From assembly GCA_947044405.1 (NCBI GenBank), contig CAMRHE010000333.1:2046001-2110000 (forward strand): a stretch of DNA of 64,000 nucleotides, given 5' to 3'. The translations under genes were made by a program, and so were the position numbers. Below the pieces are notes generated by a model. The model was not told the DNA's origin. It did not search any database and saw only the letters and a list, made by a program, of their open reading frames with translations. Source of the DNA: Leptodactylus fallax. Its lineage: Eukaryota > Chordata > Amphibia > Anura > Leptodactylidae. Position 1 is the stretch's first letter. Each line of letters begins with the position of its first letter. Positions 1 through 12,779 of the stretch are shown in pieces.

Positions 1-1416
1 TTCAGTCCTGGTTGTATATAGAGACAGGTGGGACTAGCAGATACTTAGGAGCGATGAGTGAGTTCTGTGCAAATAAGCACAACACCTTTTGTAGAAAGGA
101 ATATAGGGGAGTAAAAGCAGGAATATAGCTACTCTGGATTGCTAGGTATATAGTTGGCTCCAAAGGCATTACACAAATACGGTTAGCCACTGTTTGGATG
201 CTATAATAAGGGCTTATTGTTTGAGTGTAAACCAGGATAATACTATGATCATTCCTCCCCTACCTCTGTTATTTTTGTAGGCGCTTTTTTATACATATAA
301 AATTTTTTGAAACATTTTTAATCGTATATTAATAAAGATTATTTTTTTACATGATACGTCCTAAGTAGAAAGTGACTCTCCTAATATTTGAAAGATGGGT
401 TAGGGCTTATTTTCAGGGGATGTCTTTTTTTTTTTTTTTCCATGAATAACAATCCACTCACCAGACCACCTTAGACCCAAAACAATTAGTTGGCAAGTGC
501 CAATGGTGGATAGACTCTCACACACAGATCTGTGTCACTCCTGTCAAAGCATGTCACTGTCGGATCTCTTGCCATTGCATCAGCGTTCCACTGCAGCCAG
601 CCAAGTATAGTGGTTGGCTCCCCCTGGTGATCGGAAGCAGCCACAACACTTGCGCTCGCGTGTGGATTGATGATAGTAGTCAACCCTTATTTTGTGGAGA
701 ACTATCTCCCTAGTGCCATCTTGTACAGATAGCTCCCTTAAGGTCAATGTCTGATTCTTTTGGGGATGTCTGCTTTATTTTGGGGGTACAATTCTTTTGG
801 GGGTGTCTATTTTCCTTGATGAAGGGTCTACTATATCTTTCCTGCTTTATTCTATTTACTTTTTTACATGTACAGCTGCTTGGACACTTTTTTATGAACT
901 TTAACTAGGGTTTAGTTTTGGAGCAGGGCTTATATTTTCAGCATACTCCAGTAATCCTGAAAAATCAGTATGAAGCAAACAAAGACAACAGGATACAGAG
1001 CCAAACCAGGAAGTAATACAACCTGAAGTCGGCAACCTGAGTCAGGAAGGAGGGGGTCTATAAATGCCTGCTCAGCAGCTAATTGGCCAAGTCAGGAGAC
1101 TTCAAAACTACCAAAGCTTCCCCAGGTTGACACGGCAAGCTTAAAGGTGTAGGTGCTGAACAGACAATACTGACACTACTTTTTTTCAGAAAGGTTGCAC
1201 CTATTTTCATGTAGCCACAACCACTTGTCAGACAAGGAGCAGAAACTATTAAAAAAATATCTAAAACACATGTAACTGTGGTATAAGGCATGTAAACCTG
1301 TATTTTGTTGCAAATTAGGCACAATTCTGGTGCATTTTCTTTATTAAATCTGCCCCTGTCAAAATAACACATTTTGGCATTTTATATAAATGCCTAAATA
1401 GAATCCTAAGGGTATA
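1..1416. other. Anonymous sequence, no gene recognised
   Basis: No open frame here resembles a known protein, and no terminal repeats or RNA gene were recognised. A short T run lies near 425-439. The right edge is set by the TA target site of the Tc1 element. Confidence 0.6.
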
Positions 1417-3018
1417 CAGAGGGAAAAAAATGTATTTAGTCAGCCACCAATTCTGCAAGTTCTCCCACTTAAAAAGATGAGGCCGGCCTGTAATTGTCAT
1501 CATAGGTAGACCTCAACTATGAGAGACAAAATGAGAAAACAAATCCAGAAAATCACATTGTCTGATTTTTAAAGAATTTATTTGCAAATTATGGTGGAAA
1601 ATAAGTATTTGGTCAATAACAAAAGTTCATCTGAATCCTTTTTTTATATCCTTTGTTTGCAATGACAGAGGTCAAACGTTTTCTGTAAGTCTTCACAAGG
1701 TTGGCGCACACTGTTGCTGGTATGTTGGCCCATTCCTCCATGCAGATCTCCTCTAGAGCAGTGATGTTTTGGTGCTGTCGCTGGGCAGCACGGACTTTCA
1801 ACTCCCTCCAAAGGTTTTCTATGGGGTTGAGATCTGGAGACTGGCTAGGCCACTCCAGGACCTTAAAATGCTTCTTACGAAGCCACTCCTTCGTTGCCCT
1901 GACGGGATGCTTGGGATCATTGTCATGCTGAAAGACCCAGCCACGTTTCATCTTCAATGCCCTTGCTGATGAAAGGAGGTTTGCACTCAAAATCTCACGA
2001 TACATGGCCCCATTCATTCTTTCAAATACATGGATCAGTCGTCCTGGTCCCTTTGCAGAGGAACAGCCCCAAAGCATGATGTTGCCACCCCCATGCTTCA
2101 CAGTAGGTATGGTGTTCTTTGGATGCAACTCAGCATTCACTCTCCTCCAAACACGACGAGTTGTGTTTCTACCAAACAGTTCTACTTTGGTTTCATCTGA
2201 CCATATGACATTTTCCCAATACTCTTCTGGGACATCCAAATGCTCTCTAGCAAACTTCAGACGGGCCCGGATATGTACTGGCTTAAGGAGGGACATGTCT
2301 GGCACTTTAAGGATCTGAGTCCCTGGCGGTGTAGTGTGTTACTGACGGTAGCCTTTGTTACGTTAGTCCCAGCTTTCTGCAGGTCATTCACTAGGTCCCC
2401 CTGTGTGGTTCTGGGATTTTTGCTTCCCATTCTTGTGATCATTTTGACCCCACGGGGTGAGATCTTGCGTGGAGCCCCTGATCGAGGGAGATTATCAGTG
2501 GTCTTGTATGTCTTCCATTTTCTAATTATTGCTCCCACAGTTGATTTCTTCACACCAAGCTGCTTGCCTATTGCAGATTCAGTCTTCCCAGCCTGGTGCA
2601 GGTTTACAATTTTGTTTCTGGTGTCCTTCCACAGCTCTTTGGTCTTCACCATAGTGGAGTTTGGAGTGTGACTGTTTGAGGTTGTGGACAGGTGTCTTTT
2701 ATACTGATAACAATGTCAAACAGGTGCCATTACTACAGGTAATGAGTGGAGGACAGAGGAGCCTCTTAAAGAAGAAGCTACAGGTCTGTGAGAGCCAGAA
2801 ATCTTGCTTGTTTGTAGGTGACCAAATACTAATTTTCCACCATAATTTGCAAATAAATTCTTAAAAAATCAGACAATGTGATTTTCTAGATATGTTTTCT
2901 CATTTTGTCTCTCATAGTTGAGATCTACCTATGATGTCAATCACAGGCCTCTCTCATCTTTTTAAGTGGGAGAACTTGCACAATTGGTGGCTGACTAAAT
3001 ATTTTTTTTTCCCCACTG
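1417..3018 (-). mobile_element. Full-length Tc1-type DNA transposon (copy 1)
   Basis: Both ends are visible. The left end begins CAGAGGGAAAAAAATG after a TA dinucleotide (1415-1416), and the right end finishes with the inverted copy ...CCCCACTG followed by TA (3019-3020). The terminal inverted repeats are about 200 bp long (about 1417-1617 and 2817-3018), and the outer motif (GTATTTAGTCAGCC-like) and an inner motif (ACCAAATAC-like) recur at both ends, which is the IR/DR arrangement of Sleeping Beauty-like Tc1 elements. The length of 1602 bp is normal for the family. The transposase reads on the minus strand. The element looks fairly young, because the only obvious lesion is one frameshift in the transposase. 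Confidence 0.93.
1613..2652 (-). pseudogene. Tc1 transposase, one frameshift
   Basis: Tc1 transposases bind the terminal repeats and cut and paste the element through a DDE catalytic core. The N-terminal part (2652 down to about 2310) starts [16 protein letters not shown] and contains the paired-like helix-turn-helix DNA-binding region with a basic GxPRK-type linker ([10 protein letters not shown]). The catalytic part continues in another frame down to 1613 and has the first Asp in [11 protein letters not shown], the second in FQHDNDPKH and the Glu in [11 protein letters not shown], the DD34E spacing of Tc1. The conserved GGGNIMLWG box is present. One frameshift near 2305-2320 separates the two halves, so this copy should be non-autonomous unless the shift is a sequencing error. 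Confidence 0.93.
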
Positions 3019-4881
3019 TAAATGTACCTTATATATTTGACAGACACAGAATGCCAACTGTATGGCCAGATTTGGTGTGAATAGATCCTCATGTTTTAAA
3101 TAGTCTAACACCATTTTAAAAGTCAACAATGACATCTTGTGGCAAACTAGGAACAAACACTCAAAACCCGAACAAAGCCGTTTACTGAGTTCTGAAATCA
3201 AACATAAGTACAGTAACTACAAAAGGACATGTATGGTATCACATGATGTGCTGTATAGGAATAAATACATGTAAATAACATTATCGCCTCTTTATTAAAA
3301 CAATTTTAAAAGACATACATTTAAAAAGCTTTTTATGAAGAATGCAAACCTAAAAAATTTATCTTCTTATACATATAATGGCAAAACACCTATTACATAC
3401 GGATGTAGCCATCTTCAACTTGATTACCAACTGTTTACTTCGACACATAGAAGATAGGTATTTTGTGGCAGAATATCACAAAATCATGCAGTTTTGCAAA
3501 ACTGATTATCTGTTGACATGCAAATCTGGACATGTCCATCTGTGTAATTCACTAGCTAGCCAAGAGGAAAGGTAAGGAAGGATACATGTATATACAGTAC
3601 ATGTTGCACTGATGATGACCACTTTTAATCTGTTGTATGGTATGTTTACAGAATGCTACATTTTTTTTTATGTGGTCAGGTGGTGGTTTTATTGGGTAAA
3701 ATAATAGGAGGAAATGTTAGAGCCAGTGCTAGAGAACACTAAAAAAAAAGAAACAGGTGAAAAAGTCATGTGAAGATCCAGAGGTTTTGTTAGGTTTAAC
3801 TGGCACCTAGCCATTATGCTCGTATGCAGTGGCCTATACAACAGCCTCTCAAACACATCGGTAGGGAACGTGTGATGCAACAAAAAGAAGCTGTAGAAAT
3901 TGAGAATGTAATACAGCAAGGTAGAAAAAGAGAAGAAAAATGTGGAAGTGGCAGAAAGAGAGACTGGAATGCTGGAGGGAAGTATGACCCTCATTGGCTC
4001 AAGTAAGGAGCTCTGGAGCAAAGAGACAATTAAAGAGGAAAATATAAACTGCATGGCCAGCTATAGAGCAGTGGGCCTGAGAAGAAACAGTGTGAGACTA
4101 TGAAGTTGTTGCAGTTGTGGAGTGCACATGTGAATACTGCCATTTGTCACCATAGAGTGGGCATTGCTACATGAAGTGGATTCCCCTGGATGAGTAGAAC
4201 AAGAGCGAACCAAGAGCGAACCAAGATCTGTCCAGTCCATCACTGTAAAGATTCACTTACTTTATGTGCAGCCGCTGGATGGAGCCGCCACCACCACTGC
4301 AGTGTTACTATTACTGTGAATGTTAAAGTATTGTGTAAAGTTTACCAAACATCCTGTCTGTGTAATCCTTCTGTCAGGGACTTTATAATACATTATACTT
4401 CTGTACCAACCTTCCCATAGTCTTATACTAATTCAAGCAAGTGTGACCCCTTACACATACGGCGTCTGCCAGAAAACGGATAGCTCTTTTTATTGTACTT
4501 CCTATCTCTCATGTCAGTTTCTGTCACGTCTAAATGTACTCCATCATTCCTCAAGCACAACTCAGAAGCATTCTCCAAAGATTGTTGGGATGCACCGCAA
4601 TTCATTCATTCATTCATTCATTCACTAATGTTAATGAATGAATTTGCATTGTGACGCCTAGTGTGTCACGGCCACAACTTCTAGTGGCATACAGGTTGAG
4701 CAATGTTACATTATGTTAGCCACATTAGAATTCAACATCAAATTCTGCACCAGCCAGGAAGATATTTTCTGCCTCGCATTCACTTCAATGGAGGTTATCA
4801 CCCGGAAGATCAAGCAGGGTGCTTTTTTTTTTTCTGGTAAATGAAAAATTCAGCTAGAGGAAAAAAAAAAATCAGTGTCTG
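3019..4881. other. Anonymous sequence, no gene recognised
   Basis: Only short, unrelated open frames occur. I see no protein family match, splice-consistent exon series or RNA gene. Confidence 0.5.
4600..4624. repeat. (ATTC)n microsatellite
   Basis: Six successive copies of ATTC, followed shortly by the partly complementary AATGAATGAAT, so a small hairpin could form. Confidence 0.9.
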
Positions 4882-5267
4882 CAGGGCCATTTTAACATAT
4901 TGGTGGGCCTAGTGCAAAGGTTTCATAAGTGGGCCACCCTCATCAACACGACTTAAACATACGTGACCCACCCAAATTAAAATGGCACCCACATATTGTA
5001 ATTCCTTCTTATTGGCCTCATACAATATAAGTGGCCATGCCCCTGCACTTATAAATAGTAATCCCCCCCCTTATAAATATTATGTCCTGAGCTATAATTA
5101 TAACGAGGTCATTATTTATATGCAGGGACTATTATTTAAACTGTACGCCAATGCAGTTGTAACTGAAACTCCCCTGGGCAGAAAGTCTGGTGCCCGGATC
5201 CGGGGGCTCCTGCAACCATAGAGCCCGATGCAAGTGCACAGTTTGCCCCATGGTTAAAGCGGCCCTG
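4882..5267. mobile_element. Short hAT-type MITE with 8-bp target duplication
   Basis: The element starts CAGGGCCATTTTAAC and ends with the inverted GTTAAAGCGGCCCTG. It is flanked on both sides by the same 8 bp, AGTGTCTG (4874-4881 and 5268-5275). An 8-bp duplication with CAGGG-type termini is the hAT signature. It is 386 bp long and has no transposase, so it would have been moved in trans. Confidence 0.9.
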
Positions 5268-5411
5268 AGTGTCTGCCTCCCTTTCAATGGAGGCTGGTTT
5301 CAGATGGAGTTTGGAGATGATTTTGAGGAGAAATCCACCTCAAATTCAAATTCAAATTCAGCCGTGTAAACATTCCCTTACTATACACCCTATTATTTTG
5401 GCAATCTAGCA

Positions 5412-5619
5412 TCTACATACTGTAAGCATACCACCAAAAAAGAAAAAAACAAAAAAAAAAAACACACCCTTAAAAAAAAAAAAAAAAAAAAAAATAAAAA
5501 AAAAAAAAAAAAAAGGGTTTGGGGGGGTGTTTTTTTTTTTTTAAAAAAAAAAAAAATATATTTTTTCTTTTTTTTTTTTTTTTATAAAAAAAAAATTTTT
5601 TTTTTTATAATGGGGTGTG
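5412..5619. repeat. Low-complexity A/T and G tracts at the satellite edge
   Basis: About 200 bp of alternating long A runs, T runs and a G run (near 5517-5527), ending exactly where the satellite starts. It may be a real simple repeat, or a low-quality junction at a hard-to-assemble satellite border. Confidence 0.7.
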
Positions 5620-6042
5620 GTGTGACATCACAATAGAACTAAGTGACATCCCAATTGGGCATTGTAACATCACAATAGAACTCAGTAACATCACAATGGA
5701 ACTCAGTGACTTCACAATGGGGCATTGTGACATCACAATGGAACTTAGTGACATCACAATGGGGCATTGAGACATCACAATGGAACTCTGTGACATCACA
5801 ATGGGGCATTGTGACATCAGAATAAAACTCAGTGACATCACAATGGAACTCTGTGACATCACAATGGGGCATTGTGACATCACAATAGAACTCAGTGACA
5901 TCACAATGGAACTGTATGACATCACAATGGGGCATTGAGACATCACAATGGAACTCAGAGACATCACAATGGGGCATTATGCTATCACAATGGGGATTGA
6001 GACATCACAATGGAACTCAGTGACATCAAAATGGGGCATTGC

Positions 6043-7106
6043 GACATCAAAAAAGAAATGTGTGACATCACAATGGGTCATTGTGACATCACAATGGAAA
6101 TCTGTGACATCACAATGGGGCATTGTGACATCAAAATGGAACTCAGTGACATCACAATGGAACTCAATGACATCACAATGGGGCATTGTGACATCACAAT
6201 GGAACTCTGTGACATCACAATGGGGCATTGTGACATCACAATGGAACTCTGAAATCACAAGGGGGCATTGTAACATCATAATGGAACTCAGTGACAACAC
6301 AATGGGGCATTGTGACATCACAATGGAACTCTGTCACATCACAATGGGGCATTGTGACATCACAATAGAACTCAGTGACATCACAATGGAACTCTATGAC
6401 ATCACAATGGGGCATTATGCTATCACAATGGGGCATTGAGACATCACAATGGAACTCAGTGACATCAAAATGGGGCATTGTGACATCAAAAAAGAAATGT
6501 GTGACATCACAATGGGGCATTGTGACATCACAATGGAACTCTGTGACATCACAATGGGGCATTGTGACATCAAAATGGAACTCTGTGACATCACAATGGT
6601 GCATTGTGACATCAAAATGGAACTCTGTGACATCACAATGGGGCATTGTGACATCAGAATAAAACTCAGTGACATCACAATGGAACTCTGTGACATCACA
6701 ATGGGGCATTGTGACATCACAATAGAACTCAGTGACATCACAATGGAACTCTGACATCACAATGGGGCATTGAGACATCACAATGGAACTCAGTGACATC
6801 ACAATGGGGCATTATGCTATCACAATGAGGCATTGAGACATCACAATGGAACTCAGTGACATCAAAATGGGGCATTGTGACATCAAAAAAGAAATGTGTG
6901 ACATCACAATGGGGCATTGTGACATCACAATGGAAATCTGTGACATCACAATGGGGCATTGTGACATCAAAATGGAACTCAGTGACATCACAACGGAACT
7001 CTGTGACATCACAATGGGGCATTGTGACATCAAAATGGAACTCAGTGACATCACAATGGAACTCAGTGACATCAAAATGGGGCATTGTGACATCAAAAAA
7101 GAAATG
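6043..7106. repeat. Satellite sub-block marked by an A-rich variant monomer
   Basis: A distinct variant monomer with GACATCAAAAAAGAAATG occurs at 6043, 6482, 6879 and 7089 and was not seen elsewhere in the array. Spacings of about 439, 397 and 210 bp point to successive local duplications that added or lost dimers. This marks the left end of the array as a separate subfamily. Confidence 0.8.
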
Positions 7107-10100
7107 TGTGACATCACAATGGGACATTGTGACATCACACTGGAACTCTGTGACATCACAATGGGGCATTGTGACATCAGAATAAAACTCAGTGACATCA
7201 CAATGGAACTCAGTGACATCACAATGGGGAATTGTGACATCACAATGGAACTCAGTGACATCACAATGGGGTATTGTGACATCACAATGGAACTCAGTGA
7301 CAACACAATGGGGCATTGTGACATCACAATGGAACTCTATGACATCACAATCGGGCATTGTGCCATCACAATGGAACTCTGTGACATCACAATGGGGCAT
7401 TGTGACATCAACATGGAACTCTGTGACATCACAAGGGGGCATTGTGACATCATAATGGAACTCAGTGACAACACAATGGGGCATTGTGACATCACAATGG
7501 AACTCAGTGACAACACAATGGGGCATTATGACATCACAATGGAACTCTGTGACATCACAATGGGGCATTGTGACATTACAATGGATCTCAGTGACATCAC
7601 AATAGGGCATTGTGACATCACAATGGAACTTAGTGACATCACAATGGGGCATTGTGACATCACAATGGGGTATTGTGACATCACGATGGAACTCTGTTAC
7701 ATCACAATGGGGCATTGTGACATCACAATGGAACTCAGTGACATCAGAATGGGGCATTGTGACATCACAATGGAACTCTGTGACATCACAATGGGGCATT
7801 GTGACAAGACTATGGAACTCTATGACATCACAAGTGGGCAATATGACATCACAATGGGGCATTGTGACATTACAATGGAACTCTATGAAATCACAACGGG
7901 TCATTGTGTCATCACAATGGGGCATTATGGCATCACAATGGAACTCAGTGACATCACAATGGGGCATTGTGACATCACAATGGTACTCTGTGACATCACG
8001 ATGGGGCATTGTGCATCACAATGGAACTCAGTGACATCACATTGGGGCATTGTGACATCACATTGGAACTCAGTGACATCACAATGGGGCATTGTGACAT
8101 TACAATGGATCTCAGTGACATCACAAAGGGCATTGTGACATCACAATGGAACATGTGACATCACAATAGGGCATTGTGACATCACAATGGAACTCAGTGA
8201 CATCAGAATGGGGCATTGTGACATCACAAAGGGGCATTGTGACATCACAATAGAACTCAGTGACATCACAAAGGGGCATTGTGACATCACCATGGAACTC
8301 ACTGACATGACAATGATTCTCAGTGACATCACTATGGAACTCTGTGACATCATAATGGGGCATTGTGACATCACAGTGGAACTCAGTGATATTCCAATTG
8401 GACATTGTTACATCACAATGGGGCATTTTGGCATCACAATGGAACTCAGTGACATCACAATGGGTCATTGTGACATGACAATGTAACTCTGTGACATCAC
8501 AATGGGGATTTTTGACATCACAATGAAACTGTGACATCACAATGGGGCATTGTGACATCACAATGGAATTCAGTGACATCACAATGGTTCTCAGTGACAT
8601 CACAATGAAACGCTGTGACATCTCAATGGGGCATTCAGAAATCACAATGGAACTCAGTGATATCACAATGGGGCATTGTGACATCACAATTGAACTCAGT
8701 GACAACACAATGGGGCATTGTGACATGACAATGTAACTCTGTGACATCACAATGGGGCTTTTTGACATCACAATGAAACTGTGACATCACAATGGGACAT
8801 TGTGACATCACAATGGGGCATTGTGACATCACAATGGAATTCAGTGACATCACGATGGTTCTCAGTGACATCAAAATGAAAAGCTGTGACATCACAATGG
8901 GCCATTGAGAAATCACAATGGAACTCAGTGATATCACAATGGGGCATTGTGACATCACAATAGAACTTAGTGACAACACAATGGGGCATTGTGACATCAC
9001 AATGGAACCCAGTGACATCACAATGGGGCATTGTGACATCACAATGGAACTCTATGACATCACAATGGGGCATTACGCCATCACAATGGGGCATTGTGAC
9101 ATCACAATAGAACTCAGAGACATCACAATGGGGCATTGTGACATCACAATGGAACTCTGTGACATCACAATGGGGCATTGTGACATCACAATGGAACTCA
9201 GTGACATCACAATGGGGCATTGTGACATCACATTGGAACTCAGTGACATCACAATGGGGCATTGTGACATCACAATGGGGCATTGTGACATCACAATGGA
9301 ACTCAGTGACATCACAATGGGGCATTGTGACATCACATTGGAACTCAGTGACATCACAATGGGGCATTGTGACATCACAATGGGGCATTGTGACATCACA
9401 ATGGAACCCAGTGACATCACAATGGGGCATTGTGACATCACAATGGAACTCTATGACATCACAATGGGGCATTGTGCCATCACAATGGGGCATTGTGACA
9501 TCACAATGGAACTCAGTGACATCACAATGGGGCATTGTGACATCACAATGGAACTCAGTGTCATCACAATGGGGCATTGTGACATAATAATGGAACTCAG
9601 TGACATCACAATGGGACATTGTGACATCACAATGGAACTCTGTGACATCACAATGGGGCATTGTGGCATTAAAATGGAACTCTGTGACATCACAATGGGG
9701 CATTGTGACAATCACAATGGAACTCTGTGACATCACAATGGGGCATTGTGACACCACAATGGAACCCAGTGACATCACAATGGGGCATTGTGACATCACA
9801 ATGGAACTCAGTGACATCACAATGGTGCATTGTGACATCACATTGGAACTCAGTGACATCACAATGGGGCATTGTGACATCACAATGGAACTCTGTGACA
9901 TCACAATGGGGCATTGTGACATCACAATGGGGCATTGTGACATCACAATGGAACTCAGTGACATCACAATGGGGCATTGTGACATCACAATGGAACTCAG
10001 TGACATCACAATGGGGCATTGTGACATCACAATGGAACTCAGTGACATCACAATGGGGCATTGTGACAATCACAATGGAACTCTGTGACATCACAATGGG

Positions 10101-12779
10101 GCATTGTGACACCACAATGGAATCCAGTGACATCACAATGGGGCATTGTGACATCACAATGGAACTCAGTGACATCACAATGGGGCATTGTGACATCACA
10201 TTGGAACTCAGTGACATCACAATGGGGCATTGTGACATCACAATGGAACCCAGTGACATCACAATGGGGCATTGTGACATCACAATGGAACTCTATGACA
10301 TCACAATGGGGCATTGTGCCATCACAATGGGGCATTGTGACATCACAATGGAACTAAGTGACATCACAATGGAACTCAGTGACATCACAATGAGGCATTG
10401 TGACATTACAATGGATCTCAGTGACATCACAATAGGGCATTGTGAAATCACAATGGAACTTAGTGACATCACAATGGGGCATTGTGACATCACAATGGAA
10501 CTATGTGACATCACAATAGGGCATTGTGACATCACAATGGAACTCAGTGACATCAGAATGGGGCATTGTGACATCACAAAGGGGCATTGTGACATCACAA
10601 TAGAACTCAGTGACATCACAAAGGGGCATTGTGACATCACAATGGAACTCACTGACATCACAATGATTCTCAGTGACATCATAATGGAACTCTGTGACAT
10701 CACAATGGGGCATTGAGACATCACAATGGAACTCTGTGACATCACAATGGGGCATTGTGACATCACAATGGAACTCTGTGACATCACAATGGGGCATTGT
10801 GACATCACAATGGAACTCAGTGACATCACAATGGGGCATTGTGACATCACAATGGAACTCTGTGACATCACAATGGGGCATTGTGACATCACATTGGAAC
10901 TCAGTGACATCACAATGGGGCATTGTGACATTACAATGGATCTCAGTGACATCACAATGGGGCATTGTGACATCACAATGGAACTTAGTGACATCACAAT
11001 GGGGCATTGTGACATCACAATGGGGTATTGTGACATCACGATGGAACTCTGTGACATCACAATGGGGCATTGTGACATTACAATGGAACTCTATGACATC
11101 ACAATGGGTCATTGTGTCATCACAATGGGGCATTGTGGCATCACAATGGAACTCAGTGACATCACAATGAAACTCAGTGACATCACAATGGGGCATTGTG
11201 AATCAGAATGGAACTCAGTGACGTCACAATGGGGCATTGTGACATCACAACAGAACTCAGTGACATCACAATGGAACTCTGTGACATCACAATGCAACTC
11301 AGTGATATCACAATTGGGCATTGTGACATCACAATGGAACTCCGAGACATTCCAATAGGGCATTGTCACATCGCAATGTGGTATTGTGACATCACAATGG
11401 AACTCAGTCACATCACAATGGGGCATTGTAACATCACAATGGAATTTAGTGAAATCACAATGAATCTCAGTGACATCACAATGATTCTCAGTGACATCAC
11501 TATGGAACTCTGTGACATCATAATGGGGCATTGTGACATCACAATGGAACACTTTGACATCCCAATAGGGCATTGTGACATCACAGTGGAACTCAGTGAT
11601 ATTCCAATTGGACATTGTTACATCACAATGGGGCATTTTGGCATCACAATGGAACTCAGTGACATCACAATGGGTCATTGTGACATGACAATGTAACTTT
11701 GTGACATCACAATGGGGCTTTTTCACATCACAATGAAACTGTGACATCACAATGGGACATTGTGACATCACCAATGAAACTGAGTGACATCACAATGGGG
11801 CATTGTGACAGCACAATGGAACTCAGTGACATCACAATGGGGCATTGTGACATCACAATGGAACTCAGTGACATCACAATGGGGCATTGTGACATCACAA
11901 TGGAACTCTGTGACATCACAATGGGGCATTGTGACATCACAATGGAACTCAGTGTCATCACAATGGGGCATTGTGACATCACAATGGAACTCAGTGACAT
12001 CACAATGGGGCATTGTGACATCACAATGGTTCTCAGTGACATCACAATGAAACGCTGTGACATCTCAATGGGGCATTGAGAAATCACAATGGAACTCAGT
12101 GATATCACAATGGGACATTGTGACATCACAATCGAACTCAGTGACAACACAATGGGGCATTGTGACATGACAATGTAACTCTGTGACATCACAATGGGGC
12201 TTTTTGACATCACAATGAAACTGTGACATCACAATGGGACATTGTGACATCACAATGAAACTGAGTGACATCACAATGGGGCATTGTGACATCACAATGG
12301 AATTCAGTGACATCACAATGGTTCTCAGTGACATCACAATGAAACGCTGTGACATCACAATGGGCCATTGAGAAATCACAATGGAACTCAGTGATATCAC
12401 AATGGGGCATTGTGACATCACAATTGAACTCAGTGACAACACAATGGGGCATTGTGACATCACAATGGGGCATTGTGCCATCACAATGGGGCATTGTGAC
12501 ATCACAATAGAACTCAGAGACATCACAATGGGGCATTGTGACATCACAATGGAACTCTGTGACATCACAATGGAGCATTGTGACATCACAATGGGGCATT
12601 GTGACATCACAATGGAACTCAGTGTCATCACAATGGGGCATTGTGACATCATAATGGAACTCAGTGACACCACAATGGGGCATTGTGACATCACAATGGA
12701 ACTCTGTGACATCACAATGGGGCATTGTGGCATTAAAATGGAACTCTGTGTCATCACAATGGGACATTGTGACTTCATA

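Noticed and set aside
1701..2671. Plus-strand ORFs opposite the Tc1 transposase
   Set aside because: They are antisense shadows of a clear minus-strand transposase.
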